Shown: positions 17,789 through 27,010, numbered from the stretch's first letter. The stretch: DNA of 64,000 bases from Streptomyces fradiae ATCC 10745 = DSM 40063 (GCF_008704425.1 NZ_CP023696.1:6364501-6428500); one strand, 5' to 3'. A program made the numbers and translations. The notes: generated by a model from the sequence alone, not told the origin.

Positions 17789-17976
17789 CCCCGCCCCGCG
17801 AGGGCGCGCCCGTGCGTACCCCCTCCGGCACACCATGTCCCGCCCCGCCCCGCCCCGCCGCGCCGCGTCCCCGTCGGCGCCGAGCACACCGGCAGCGCGC
17901 CCGCCGGAGCGCCGTGCGCCCGGCGCGCGCACCCCTGCCCGTACGCCCCCGGCGTGCGGACCGCGCCGTACGTCCC

Positions 17977-17982
17977 TAGCGT
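17977..17982 (+). promoter_or_regulatory. Candidate -10 element of the small gene at 17990, leaderless
   Basis: TAGCGT, preceded by CCC, ends 7 nt before ATG 17990. No ribosome-binding site is present, which points to a leaderless transcript. Confidence 0.4.
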
Positions 17983-17989
17983 CACGTCC

Positions 17990-18268
17990 ATGGACGCACA
18001 TCGGCAGCACCCGAAGCGGCTGGAGATCCTCATCGTGCCCGAGCACGCCCAGGGCCACGAGGCCGAGCGCCTCGCGGAGGTCGCGATCCGCTCCGCACTG
18101 GTCGAGGCCACCGGCGAGACGGGCGCCTCCGGCTACCCCCGCTACGCGGGCGGCGGCATCGTCGCGGACGTCGACCCGGAGAGCCGGACGGTGGAGGCGC
18201 TCCTGGTGGACGGGTCGGAGCTGGACTACGGGCTGTCCGCGCGGGTCAGGGAGCCCCGCCCGGAGTGA
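17990..18268 (+). CDS. Conserved-looking hypothetical protein, 92 residues
   Basis: I do not recognise a family. The protein is small, soluble and acidic in its second half (VDVDPESRTVEALLVDGSELDYGLSARVREP), with one strand-like segment near the N-terminus (LEILIVPEH) followed by an amphipathic helix (EAERLAEVAIRSALVEATGE). Codon use is typical of the neighbouring genes and the start is placed right after a TAGCGT -10-like element. It lies between the PARG-like gene and the thiolase gene on the same strand. Confidence 0.6.
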   Translation: MDAHRQHPKRLEILIVPEHAQGHEAERLAEVAIRSALVEATGETGASGYPRYAGGGIVADVDPESRTVEALLVDGSELDYGLSARVREPRPE

Positions 18269-18405
18269 GGGCGCGGCCGGCGGCCGTTGACACCGACCGC
18301 CCCCGCGCCGGAGACTCGGGCCCGTCGACCGTGAACACCCGTTCACCGCACGTACGCGCGCGTACGGCCCCGTGGGCGCGCACCAGGCTGTGGGAGAGAG
18401 CCCAG

Positions 18406-19590
18406 ATGAGCATCCGCGACGTCTACATCGTCGACGCCGTCCGCACCCCGATCGGCAAGTTCGGCGGTGCCCTCTCCTCCGTACGGCCCGACGACCTCGC
18501 CGCCCACGTCGTACGGGCCCTCGTGGACCGCACGCCGGAGCTGGACCCGGCCAGGATCGACGACGTCTACTTCGGCGACGCCAACGGGGCGGGCGAGGAC
18601 AACCGCGACGTGGCCCGCATGGCGGTGCTGCTGGCCGGGCTGCCCGTCACGGTGCCCGGAGTGACCGTCAACCGGCTCTGCGGCTCCGGCCTCGAAGCGG
18701 TCGTGCAGGCCGCCCGCGCCGTCGCCACCGGCGACGCGTCGATCGTCCTGGCGGGCGGCGTCGAGTCGATGTCCCGCGCGCCGTGGGTGCTGCCGAAGCC
18801 GGAGCGCGCCTTCCCGGCGGGGCACCAGGAGCTGTACTCGTCCACGCTCGGCTGGCGCATGGTCAACCCGCGGATGCCCGCCGAGTGGACCGTGTCGCTG
18901 GGCGAGGGCGCCGAGCAGATCGCCGACAAGCACGCCATCAGCCGGGAGCGGCAGGACGCCTTCGCGCTCGAAAGCCACCGCAAGGCCGCGCGCGCCTGGG
19001 CCGACGGCCTCTTCGACGGCGAGGTCGCCCCGTACGAGGGCGTGGACCTCGCCCGCGACGAGTGCGTCCGCGAGAACACGTCCATGGAGGCCCTGGCCCG
19101 GCTGAAGCCGGCCTTCCGCCCCGACGGCACGGTGACCGCGGGCAACGCCTCGCCGCTCAACGACGGCGCCGCGGCGCTGCTCCTCGTGGACGAGGAGGGC
19201 CTGCGGGCCTGCGGGCGCGAGCCGCTGGCCCGGATCCGCGCGTCGGCGGTGACCGGCATCGAGCCGCAGCTGTTCGGGCTCGGTCCGGTGGAGGCCGTCC
19301 AGCGGGCGCTGGACCGGGCCGGCCGCGGCTTCGCCGACCTGGCCGTGATGGAGCTGAACGAGGCGTTCGCGGCGCAGGCGCTCGGCTGCCTCGCCGAGTG
19401 GCCGGAGCTGGACCCGGCCGTCGTCAATCCGCGCGGCGGCGCCATCGCGATCGGCCACCCGCTCGGCGCGTCCGGCGCCCGCCTCGCCGGCTCGGTCGCC
19501 CACCAGCTCGCGGCGGCCGGCTCCGGCACGGGCCTGGCCGCGCTCTGCATCGGTGTGGGCCAGGGCATCGCGGTCGTCCTGGAGCGGTAG
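18406..19590 (+). CDS. Thiolase, probably 3-oxoadipyl-CoA/acetyl-CoA acetyltransferase
   Basis: A 394-residue thiolase. The acylated cysteine is in VNRLCGSGLEAV (about residue 90), the catalytic histidine in AIGHPLGASGARL (about residue 350), and the second cysteine in LCIGVGQG (about residue 380), where Val replaces the more usual Gly. The N-terminal YIVDAVRTPIGKFGGAL and GDANGAGEDNRDVARMAVLLAGLP resemble PcaF-type beta-ketoadipyl-CoA thiolases more than biosynthetic ones. No other beta-ketoadipate pathway genes are adjacent, so the exact substrate is open. ATG 18406 has a GGGAGAG ribosome-binding site. Confidence 0.9.
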   Translation: MSIRDVYIVDAVRTPIGKFGGALSSVRPDDLAAHVVRALVDRTPELDPARIDDVYFGDANGAGEDNRDVARMAVLLAGLPVTVPGVTVNRLCGSGLEAVVQAARAVATGDASIVLAGGVESMSRAPWVLPKPERAFPAGHQELYSSTLGWRMVNPRMPAEWTVSLGEGAEQIADKHAISRERQDAFALESHRKAARAWADGLFDGEVAPYEGVDLARDECVRENTSMEALARLKPAFRPDGTVTAGNASPLNDGAAALLLVDEEGLRACGREPLARIRASAVTGIEPQLFGLGPVEAVQRALDRAGRGFADLAVMELNEAFAAQALGCLAEWPELDPAVVNPRGGAIAIGHPLGASGARLAGSVAHQLAAAGSGTGLAALCIGVGQGIAVVLER

Positions 19591-19609
19591 CGGCCCGCGC
19601 GCACGGCGA

Positions 19610-19639
19610 CGGGCGGGGCCGCCGGCGCGCCCCCGCCCG
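19610..19639. terminator. Bidirectional hairpin between thiolase and thioredoxin genes
   Basis: A 9-bp perfect stem CGGGCGGGG (19610-19618) / CCCCGCCCG (19631-19639) with a 12-nt loop sits between two convergent genes. There is no U-tract, as is usual in Streptomyces. Confidence 0.6.
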
Positions 19640-19653
19640 CTCCCGGCCGCCGC

Positions 19654-20046
19654 TCAGGCGGCTCCTCCGGGGGCCTGCCCGCCGGTCTGCTTCTGGTCCT
19701 CGATGGACTTGCGCACCGCGTCCATGTCGAGCTGCCGCGCCTGTCCGATGAGGTACTCCAGCACGGGCTCGGGCAGCGCGCCGGGCTGCGCGAACACGGC
19801 GACGTTCTGCCGGACGATCATCAGCGTCGGGATGGACTGGATCTCGAAAGCGGCGGCGAGCTCCTGCTCCGCCTCGGTGTCCACCTTGGCGAACACGAGA
19901 TCCGGGTGGCGCTCCGAAGCCTTCTCGTAGACCGGGGCGAAGCGCAGGCAGGGACCGCACCACGACGCCCAGAAGTCGATCAGGACGAAGTCGTTGTCCG
20001 ACACCACCTGGTCGAAGTTCTCCTTGGTCAGTTCGATCGTGCTCAT
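19654..20046 (-). CDS. Thioredoxin
   Basis: A 130-residue thioredoxin with the redox motif WCGPC (Cys30 and Cys33) in FWASWCGPC, the cis-proline in SIPTLMI and a lysine-aspartate FAKVDTEAE segment. It reduces protein disulfides in the cytoplasm. Compared with E. coli thioredoxin it has a ~20-residue C-terminal extension ending in QKQTGGQAPGG. No reductase gene is adjacent. It is convergent with the thiolase gene and divergent from the Rieske gene. Confidence 0.93.
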   Translation of the reverse strand: MSTIELTKENFDQVVSDNDFVLIDFWASWCGPCLRFAPVYEKASERHPDLVFAKVDTEAEQELAAAFEIQSIPTLMIVRQNVAVFAQPGALPEPVLEYLIGQARQLDMDAVRKSIEDQKQTGGQAPGGAA

Positions 20047-20216
20047 GCCGCCCGCCTCTCAGGGGTCCGTCGGTGCCCCGGACAACGGCGCCCGGAGCAT
20101 GCCTATTCCCCCCTGCCCACCTTCCGCCACCCCGTACCCGGCCGCCTCCCCGGCCGTTGCCGCCTCCCGGGGGAGCCGGGCGTTTCCCGGCGCGGGGACG
20201 GGCTACTCGGTGCGGC

Positions 20217-21176
20217 ATGGAGAGGTCATTCACGCGTCAGCAGGCCGCGCGGACCGCGCGGCGGTACCTTCCGTCGGCCGAGGGGCCGGGGCGGCTGCTG
20301 CGGGCCGTCGACCGGCTGGAGCGGTGGCCGGGCGCCGACCGGCTGATCGACACCGTACGGTCAGCCGTCCACGCGGCCCCCCTGGGCGCCGGGCGGGACG
20401 CCCTCCACGGGCGCTGGCTCGGGCACCCCGTCCACCCGCTGATGGTGCAGGTGCCCGTCGGCGCCTGGCTGTCGGCCGCCGTCCTCGACGCGCTGCCCGG
20501 CGGCCGCCGGGGCGCGCGGACCCTGATCGGCGTGGGCCTGGCGACCGCCGGCCCCGCGGCGCTCGCGGGGTGGACCGACTGGGCGGACCTGCCCAGGGAG
20601 CAGCAGCGGGTGGGCCTGGTGCACGCGGCGGCCAACATCGCGGCCGTCGCCCTGTACGCGGCCTCGTTCAGGGCCCGGTGCGGGGGCCGGCCGTGGCGCG
20701 GCAAGGCGCTGGCGCTGGCCGGGCTGTCCGTGGTGGGCGCGGGCGGCGCGCTGGGCGGCCACCTCGCGTACCGCCAGGCGGCGGGCGCCAACCACGCCGA
20801 GTACGTCGCGCACGTGGTGGGGCCGGGCTGGCACGACGTGGGGGCCGTCTCCGACTTCCCGGTGGGGCGGCCGGTGCGGCGCCGGGCCGGCGAGGCCGGG
20901 GTGATGGTGTACCGGGAGGACGCCGGCACCGTCCGGGTGCTGGCCGACCGGTGCAGCCACATGGCCGGCCCGCTGTCCGAGGGCGCGATCGAGGACGGCT
21001 GCGTGCGCTGCCCCTGGCACGGCAGCCTGTTCCGGCTGGCGGACGGCTGGAACGTCGGGGGCCCCGCGACGGCGCCCCAGCCGTCCTTCGACACCCGGCT
21101 GACCGGAGACCGGCTGGAGGTGCGGCTCAGGCACCCCGGGGACACCGACCGCGCCGCGGGCGGCCAGGCAGCGTGA
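20217..21176 (+). CDS. DUF2231 membrane domain fused to a Rieske [2Fe-2S] domain
   Basis: A 319-residue fusion. Residues ~60-190 form a DUF2231-type membrane domain with about four helices and the conserved HPLMVQVPVGAW start. Residues ~205-300 form a Rieske ferredoxin domain with CSH (246-248) and CPWH (265-268) at the canonical 16-residue spacing. It is therefore a membrane-tethered Rieske protein, probably an electron carrier, and lacks a catalytic oxygenase domain. The ATG at 20217 follows a TACTCG -10-like element by 7 nt and has no ribosome-binding site, so it may be leaderless. It is convergent with the stand-alone ctaD gene; a respiratory link is an inference. Confidence 0.88.
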   Translation: MERSFTRQQAARTARRYLPSAEGPGRLLRAVDRLERWPGADRLIDTVRSAVHAAPLGAGRDALHGRWLGHPVHPLMVQVPVGAWLSAAVLDALPGGRRGARTLIGVGLATAGPAALAGWTDWADLPREQQRVGLVHAAANIAAVALYAASFRARCGGRPWRGKALALAGLSVVGAGGALGGHLAYRQAAGANHAEYVAHVVGPGWHDVGAVSDFPVGRPVRRRAGEAGVMVYREDAGTVRVLADRCSHMAGPLSEGAIEDGCVRCPWHGSLFRLADGWNVGGPATAPQPSFDTRLTGDRLEVRLRHPGDTDRAAGGQAA

Positions 21177-21219
21177 GGGAGGGACCGGGCGGGCACCGGT
21201 GCCCGCACCCGGCCCTCCC
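21177..21219. terminator. Strong hairpin between the Rieske and ctaD genes
   Basis: Directly after the Rieske stop codon, GGGAGGG and CTCCC flank CCGGG/CCCGG and a perfect inner palindrome GGGCACCGGTGCCC. The long GC hairpin serves two convergent genes and is the best terminator candidate in this part. Confidence 0.75.
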
Positions 21220-21239
21220 GGCGCCGGTCGCCGGGCCTT

Positions 21240-22955
21240 TCAGCGGTCGTCGTCGCGGGTGACGACCGTGGCGTTGTCCGGGTCCACCACGTCCCGGCCC
21301 TTGTTCCAGCCCCGGTCGACGGCCGCCATGTCCGGGTGGTGAAGATCGAAGGCCGGCGACTCGGAGCGGACGCGCGGCAGCGTGACGAAGTTGTGGCGGG
21401 GCGGCGGGCAGGAGGTCACCCACTCCAGGGACCGCCCGTAGCCCCAGGGGTCGTCCACCCCGACCCGCTTGCCGGCCTTGGCGGTCTTCCACACGTTGTA
21501 GAGGAACGGCAGAGTGGACAGGCCCAGCAGGAAGGCGCCGATGGAGGACAGCATGTTCAGCCAGGTGAAGCCGTCGGCCGCCAGGTAGTCGGCGTACCGG
21601 CGGGGCATGCCCTCGGCCCCCAGCCAGTGCTGGACGAGGAACGTCAGGTGGAAGCCGACGAAGAGCGTCCAGAAGTGGATCCTGCCGAGCCGTTCGTCGA
21701 GCATCGTGCCGGTCATCTTCGGCCACCAGAAGTGGAAGCCGGCGAACATCGCGAACACGATCGTGCCGAACAGCACGTAGTGGAAGTGGGCCACCACGAA
21801 GTAGGTGTCGGTGACGTGCCAGTCCATCGGCGGCGAACCGAGGACGACCCCGGTCAGCCCGCCGAACAGGAAGGTGACGAGGAAGCCGACCGACCACAGC
21901 ATCGGCGTCTCGAAGGTGATCGACCCGTTCCACATCGTCCCGGCCCAGTTGAAGAACTTCACCCCGGTCGGCACCGCGATGAGGAACGTCATGAACGAGA
22001 AGAACGGCAGCAGCACCGCCCCGGTGGCGAACATGTGGTGCGCCCACACCATGATCGAGAGACCCGCGATGGCGATGGTGGCGCCGACCAGTCCCACGTA
22101 CCCGAACAGCGGCTTGCGGCAGAAGACCGGCAGGATCTCGCTGACCACCCCGAAGAACGGCAGCGCCAGGATGTACACCTCGGGATGGCCGAAGAACCAG
22201 AACAGGTGCTGCCACAGCAGCGCTCCGCCGTTCTCCGGCGCGAACACGGTGGAGCCGAACACGCGGTCCGACTCCAGCGCCAGCAGGGCGGCGGCCAGCA
22301 CCGGGAACGCCATCAGGACGAGGATCGACGTCAGCAGCACGTTCCAGGTGAAGATCGGCATCCGGAACATCGTCATGCCGGGGGCGCGCATGCAGACGAT
22401 CGTGGTGATGAAGTTGACCGAGCCCAGGATCGTGCCGAAGCCGGTCAGCGCGAGACCCATGATCCACATGTCCGAGCCGGGGCTCGGCGACCGCTCCTCC
22501 AGGCTCAGCGGGGTGTAGGCGGTCCACCCGAAGTCGGCGGTGCCCTGCGGCTGGAGGAGGCTGGCGAGGACGATCAGGCTGCCGAAGAGGAACAGCCAGT
22601 ACGACAGCATGTTCAGACGCGGGAACGCCACGTCCGGCGCGCCGATCTGCAACGGCATGATCGCGTTGGCGAACCCGGTGAAGGTCGGCGTCGCGAACAG
22701 CAGCAGCATGACCGTGCCGTGCAGGGTGAACGCCTGGTTGTACTGCTCGTTCGAGATGAGCTGCAGACCCGGCCGGGCCAGCTCCGCCCGCAGCAGCAGG
22801 GCCAGCGCGCCGCCGACCAGGAAGAAGGCGAACGACGTGATCAGGTACAGGTGCCCGATCTTCTTGTGGTCCGTCGTGGTGAGCCAGTCGACGACGACCC
22901 GCCCCGCGCGGCGCCGAGCGGGCACGGGGGCGGGCGGCTCGGTGGTGGTGACCAT
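21240..22955 (-). CDS. ctaD: Cytochrome c oxidase subunit I, stand-alone copy
   Basis: A 571-residue haem-copper oxidase subunit I with about 12 membrane helices. Metal ligands are all visible: the low-spin haem histidine in FTLHGTVMLLLF, CuB and the cross-linked tyrosine in FFGHPEVYILALP, the histidine pair in WAHHMFATG, and the haem ligands in VVAHFHYVLFG. Length is full. In Streptomyces the main ctaD lies in a cta operon with subunits II, III and qcr genes; here none of these is adjacent, so this is a second, orphan copy or a displaced one. GGAG is present upstream of ATG 22955. Confidence 0.95.
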   Translation of the reverse strand: MVTTTEPPAPVPARRRAGRVVVDWLTTTDHKKIGHLYLITSFAFFLVGGALALLLRAELARPGLQLISNEQYNQAFTLHGTVMLLLFATPTFTGFANAIMPLQIGAPDVAFPRLNMLSYWLFLFGSLIVLASLLQPQGTADFGWTAYTPLSLEERSPSPGSDMWIMGLALTGFGTILGSVNFITTIVCMRAPGMTMFRMPIFTWNVLLTSILVLMAFPVLAAALLALESDRVFGSTVFAPENGGALLWQHLFWFFGHPEVYILALPFFGVVSEILPVFCRKPLFGYVGLVGATIAIAGLSIMVWAHHMFATGAVLLPFFSFMTFLIAVPTGVKFFNWAGTMWNGSITFETPMLWSVGFLVTFLFGGLTGVVLGSPPMDWHVTDTYFVVAHFHYVLFGTIVFAMFAGFHFWWPKMTGTMLDERLGRIHFWTLFVGFHLTFLVQHWLGAEGMPRRYADYLAADGFTWLNMLSSIGAFLLGLSTLPFLYNVWKTAKAGKRVGVDDPWGYGRSLEWVTSCPPPRHNFVTLPRVRSESPAFDLHHPDMAAVDRGWNKGRDVVDPDNATVVTRDDDR

Positions 22956-23173
22956 GGCGATCTCCTCGGTGGCGGGCCGGGAACGCGACCTTCACCCCCC
23001 GTCGCGACCCTGGAACCCTACGGAGACCGACCGGCCCCGCCCGGTGGCGACCCGTCACCCGGCGCCCTCCATCACCCGTTCGGCCACCCCGGGGGCGCCC
23101 CCGGGGAGGCGCCCCCGGCGGCGGGCCCGGTCCTGCGGTGTCGTCCCGGACCCCCGGCGGTACGGGCCCGGTC

Positions 23174-24895
23174 CTACGGCGTCATCTCGTACGCGCCCGA
23201 CAGCGCCTCGACGCGCTGCCACACGCGCTCGGAGCGGGCCGCGTCCACGACCGGCCGGCGCACCGCGTCCAGCGCCCACCGCTGCTGCTCGGCCGTGGCC
23301 GAGTCCTTGCCGTGCAGCTCGACCGCGTACCCGGAGAAGTCCCGTACGAGCACGGCGAACAGCTCGTCCAGCACGTCCTCGTCCAGGCCCCTGAGCGCGG
23401 CCTGCTCCAGGATCAGCTGGCCGTGCACGACCAGAGCGAAGAGCTGACCGACCGCGAGCAGCAGGTCCAGGTCCCGGCTCTGCTCCTCGTCCGGCGCCGC
23501 CGTCGCGACGAACGCGCACAGGGCGTCCGCCTGCTCCCGGAAGCGGCCGACGTTCGGCAGGTGCGCGTACGCGTCGAACGCGGGCCGCCAGTCGTGGAAG
23601 CGGATCGAGCCGAGGCCGCGCGCGGGGCCCTGCCGGAAGAGGAAGTCGTCGTCGGCGGCGTCCGGCCGGGCCGGGACCGGCTCGTACGCGACCGGGTCCA
23701 GCAGGTGGTTGCGCATGAACTTGAGGATCAGCGCCAGGTTGACGTGGACCGTCCCCTCCAGCTTGGGCAGGCTGCGGATCTCGGCGGCGGCCTGCGCGAA
23801 GTAGGTGTCCTTCTCGAAGCCCTTGGCGGCGATGACGTCCCACATGAGGTCGACGACCTTCTCGCCCTCGGTGGTGACCTTCATCTTCGTCATCGGGTTG
23901 AACAGCAGGTACCGGCGGTCGTCGGGCCCGGCGGAGCGGAAGTAGTCGACGGCGCGGTCGCTGAAGGCCTTCATCCCGACGAGGCGGACGTACGCGTCGG
24001 TCAGCTCGCGGCGCACGTGCGGGAACGCGGTGACGGGCCGCCCGTACAGGACGCGGGTGTGCGCGTGCGTCACGGCCTCGTACATGGCGTGCTCGCAGAT
24101 GCCGATGGACGCGGTGCACAGGTTGAACTTGCCGACGTTCACCGTGTTGAGCGCGGCGTCGAACGCGGCCCGCCCGGTGTGCAGGACGTCCTCGGCGCGC
24201 ACCGGGTAGCCCTCCAGGCGGAACTCGCTGACGTACTTGGAGGAGTCCACGACGTTCTTCACCAGGTGGTACGCCGGGTGGCGGCTGTCGGCGGCGAAGA
24301 AGACGTACCCCTCGGGGCCCTCGACGTCGGTGCGGCGGCCGAAGACGGAGACGAGGCCGGCGGCGTTGCCGTTGCCGATGTAGTACTTGGAGCCGGTGGC
24401 GCGGAAGCCGCCCTCGCCGTCGGGCTCCAGCAGCATGTCGGTCGAGTAGATGTCGGCGCCGTGGGTCTTCTCGGAGAGGCCGAACGCGAACACCTCGCCC
24501 TGGGAGAGGAGTTCGGCCGCACGGGCGCGGGCGGCGGCGTTGCCGCTCTGCCACACCGGGCCCAGGCCGAGGATGGTGACCTGCCACGCGTACCAGTAGT
24601 CGAGCCCGTAGAAGCCGAGGATCTCGTTGAGCGCGGCGATCCGGGCGGTGTCCCAGCGCTTGCCGGGGTGCCCGCCGGCGGCGGAGGCGGGGGTCAGGAA
24701 GGTCGCGAAGAGCTGCTCCTTCGCCGCGAACGCGAGGAAGTCCGCGAGCCAGGCGCGCGTCCGGTAGTCCTCGATCAGCCTGCGCTTGCCGCGCTCCTCG
24801 AACCAGTCGACGGTGGCGCGCAGCAGCCTGCGGGTCACCGGGTCGAAGTGCGCCGGGTCGTAGGTGCGGGGGTTGAACAGCAGGGAGTCGGCCAT
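23174..24895 (-). CDS. Acyl-CoA dehydrogenase/oxidase-family flavoprotein
   Basis: A 573-residue acyl-CoA dehydrogenase-fold protein, longer than the ~380-residue standard enzymes and closer in architecture to acyl-CoA oxidases. The FAD/substrate-binding middle shows FAFGLSEKTHGADIYST and GSKYYIGNGNAAGLVSVFGR, followed by the helical domain (NLCTASIGICEHAMYEAVTHAHTRVLYGRPV) and a long C-terminal helical part. The substrate cannot be named. The gene lies downstream of a padR gene in the same orientation with a 140-bp gap, so it may be part of the PadR-controlled unit. Confidence 0.88.
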   Translation of the reverse strand: MADSLLFNPRTYDPAHFDPVTRRLLRATVDWFEERGKRRLIEDYRTRAWLADFLAFAAKEQLFATFLTPASAAGGHPGKRWDTARIAALNEILGFYGLDYWYAWQVTILGLGPVWQSGNAAARARAAELLSQGEVFAFGLSEKTHGADIYSTDMLLEPDGEGGFRATGSKYYIGNGNAAGLVSVFGRRTDVEGPEGYVFFAADSRHPAYHLVKNVVDSSKYVSEFRLEGYPVRAEDVLHTGRAAFDAALNTVNVGKFNLCTASIGICEHAMYEAVTHAHTRVLYGRPVTAFPHVRRELTDAYVRLVGMKAFSDRAVDYFRSAGPDDRRYLLFNPMTKMKVTTEGEKVVDLMWDVIAAKGFEKDTYFAQAAAEIRSLPKLEGTVHVNLALILKFMRNHLLDPVAYEPVPARPDAADDDFLFRQGPARGLGSIRFHDWRPAFDAYAHLPNVGRFREQADALCAFVATAAPDEEQSRDLDLLLAVGQLFALVVHGQLILEQAALRGLDEDVLDELFAVLVRDFSGYAVELHGKDSATAEQQRWALDAVRRPVVDAARSERVWQRVEALSGAYEMTP

Positions 24896-25035
24896 GCCGG
24901 ATTCGCCCTTTCCGGTTCGGGTGACGGGGAGGGGTGACGGGGAGGGTCGGGGGAGTGGGAGGGGGCCGCGACGGGTGACGCGGGTACGGGGCCGTGCCGG
25001 GGCGCGGTGCGGCGCGCGACGGTGCCGGCGCCGGT

Positions 25036-25596
25036 TCAGGGGCCGGGAGCCAGCCGGTGGAGCGTCGCGAGGACGTCGTCCAGCCAGTCGATCATCATCC
25101 GCTCGTAGGCGATACCGCCCCGCAGGACCGCGTGCTGGAGTTCGCGCCCCGCGTCCGGGGGCCCGCAGGCGCCGGGCTCCGGCCCGAAGTCGCGGCGCTC
25201 GCCCGCCAGGTAGTGGGCGAGCCGGTCGCGGTGCAGGCCCTGGTGCCGCTCCACCTCCCGGACCAGGGCGGCCGGGTCGTCGAAGGCGGCGCCCCGGATC
25301 TTGACGGCGAGGTCGTGCCGGACGCTCTCCGGCTCGATCGGGTCGTGCAGCCAGCGGGAGAGCGCCTCCCGGCCGGCCGGGGCCACCGCGTACTCCTTCT
25401 TGTCCGGGCGGGTCTTCTGCGCGACGTCCCGCACGACCACCCAGCCGTCGGCCTCCATGCGCTTGAGGACGCGGTAGATCTGCTGGTGGGTGGCGGTCCA
25501 GAAGTAGCCGATGGACCGCTCGAACCGCCGGGCCAGTTCGTAACCGGAGCCCGGTTTCTCCAGTAGGGAGACGAGGATCGCGTGCTCGAGCGCCAT
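25036..25596 (-). CDS. PadR-family transcriptional regulator
   Basis: A 186-residue PadR regulator: an N-terminal winged helix (ALEHAILVSLLEKPGSGYELARRFE, then THQQIYRVLKRMEADGWV and KKEYAVAPAGREALSRWL) and a C-terminal helical dimerisation domain (Vir_act_alpha_C type). PadR proteins normally repress their own gene and an adjacent metabolic or efflux gene until a small ligand binds. A perfect 18-bp palindrome lies 14 bp upstream of the ATG. The next gene in the same direction is the acyl-CoA dehydrogenase, the obvious target. Confidence 0.93.
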   Translation of the reverse strand: MALEHAILVSLLEKPGSGYELARRFERSIGYFWTATHQQIYRVLKRMEADGWVVVRDVAQKTRPDKKEYAVAPAGREALSRWLHDPIEPESVRHDLAVKIRGAAFDDPAALVREVERHQGLHRDRLAHYLAGERRDFGPEPGACGPPDAGRELQHAVLRGGIAYERMMIDWLDDVLATLHRLAPGP

Positions 25597-25609
25597 ACCG
25601 CGATCCTGC

Positions 25610-25627
25610 TATGCAACTAGTTGCATA
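25610..25627. promoter_or_regulatory. Perfect 18-bp palindrome, probable PadR operator
   Basis: TATGCAACTAGTTGCATA is a perfect palindrome just upstream of padR and is strikingly AT-rich for this genome. ATGCAA/TTGCAT arms are typical of PadR boxes, so autoregulation is likely. Confidence 0.8.
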
Positions 25628-25768
25628 GACAAGCCGGGCCGCCTCGGTGAGACGCGGCTCACGCGGACGGGACGGCGCCGCGCCGGGCGGGGCCCGGCGC
25701 GGGCGGGCGCGGCGCGGCGGTCGGGAGCGGCGGCCCGCAGGGGGCGCGGGCGGCGCCCGCGGGGAGGT

Positions 25769-26914
25769 TCAGAGCTTCCGGGTGTCCCTCGGCTCGGCGT
25801 ACGGCTCCGCGGCCGGCGGGTGGCCGGCCGAGATCGCCCGCTCCCGCTCCAGCTCCGCGTTGAACTCCAGCCCGAGCAGGAGGGCGATGTTGGAGATCCA
25901 CAGCCAGATCAGGAACACGATCACGGCCGCCAGGCTCCCGTACGTCCGGTCGTAGCTGGAGAAGTTGGCCACGTACAGGGCGAACACGGCCGACGCCGCC
26001 ATCCAGATCAGCATCGCCAGCAGGCCGCCGGGGACCACCCAGCGGAAGCGGCGCCGCACGTTCGGGGCCGCCCAGTACAGCAGGGCGATGATCAGGCTGA
26101 ACAGCACGACCATCACCGGCCACTTGGCGATGTTCCACACGGTGACGGCCGTGTCGCCCAGTCCCAGCACGTCCCCGGCGCGGCGGGCGAGGGTGCCGGT
26201 GAAGACCATGCCGACGGCGATCAGGGCCAGCAGGACCACCAGCACGACGGTGACGGCCAGCCGCACGGGCAGCGTCTTCCACGCCGGCCGCCCCTCGCCG
26301 ATGTCGTACACGGCGTTGGACGCCCGCATGAACGCGGCCACGTACCCGGAAGCCGACCACAGCGCCACGGCGAGGCCGACGACGAGGGCGATCCCGGCCC
26401 GGCCCTGGCCGCCCTCCAGCTGCTCCAGCACACTGGTGAGCACGTCGCGGACGGCGCCCGGGGCCAGGGTCGCCACGTTGTCGATGAGCGGGCGGATCGT
26501 GGACGTGCCCATGAGCCCGAGGACCGACAGCAGGGCCAGCAGCGCGGGGAAGATCGCGAGCACCCCGTAGTAGGTGAGCGCGGCGGCCCGGTCGGTCAGG
26601 TCGTCCCGCTTGAACTCCCTGCCGGTGCGTTTCAGCACGGCCCCCCAGGACCGGCGCGGTAGGTGCGCCGGGCCCTCCGGGGGCTCCCGCGTCCCGCTGG
26701 GCGCCCGTTCCGCCCCGGGGTCCCCGCCGGCGCGGTGATCCTCCGGCGCGCTTCCGTCCCGGCGGGCCCGTCCCGTGCCGGGTGCGGCTGCGGGCGCCCG
26801 TTCCGTTTCGGCGGGTGCGGTTCCTCCGGGCGTCCGCCGCCTCTCGGGTGCTCCTGCGGGATCCTGCCCCGCCTCGGGGGAGTCGTCGGGCCGGTGGGGG
26901 TGCTCGCTGTCCAT
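25769..26914 (-). CDS. YihY/BrkB family inner-membrane protein
   Basis: A 381-residue membrane protein of the YihY (former BrkB/ribonuclease BN) family. After a ~85-residue hydrophilic, charged N-terminus, the core begins LKRTGREFKRDDLTDRAAALTYYGVLAIFPALLALLSVLG, which is the family hallmark, and continues with about six helices. The C-terminus is polar. The molecular function of the family is not established; an exporter or envelope role is proposed. It is the last of a run of minus-strand envelope genes, 96 bp after the DUF3618 gene. Confidence 0.92.
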   Translation of the reverse strand: MDSEHPHRPDDSPEAGQDPAGAPERRRTPGGTAPAETERAPAAAPGTGRARRDGSAPEDHRAGGDPGAERAPSGTREPPEGPAHLPRRSWGAVLKRTGREFKRDDLTDRAAALTYYGVLAIFPALLALLSVLGLMGTSTIRPLIDNVATLAPGAVRDVLTSVLEQLEGGQGRAGIALVVGLAVALWSASGYVAAFMRASNAVYDIGEGRPAWKTLPVRLAVTVVLVVLLALIAVGMVFTGTLARRAGDVLGLGDTAVTVWNIAKWPVMVVLFSLIIALLYWAAPNVRRRFRWVVPGGLLAMLIWMAASAVFALYVANFSSYDRTYGSLAAVIVFLIWLWISNIALLLGLEFNAELERERAISAGHPPAAEPYAEPRDTRKL

Positions 26915-27010
26915 GCCTCCTCCTCACGCCTCGTGCGGCACGGGACGGCGCCGGGCCGGTCCGGGGGGCGCGGACCGGCCCGGCGCCGACTGGTCGGGGA
27001 CGCGGTGGCG

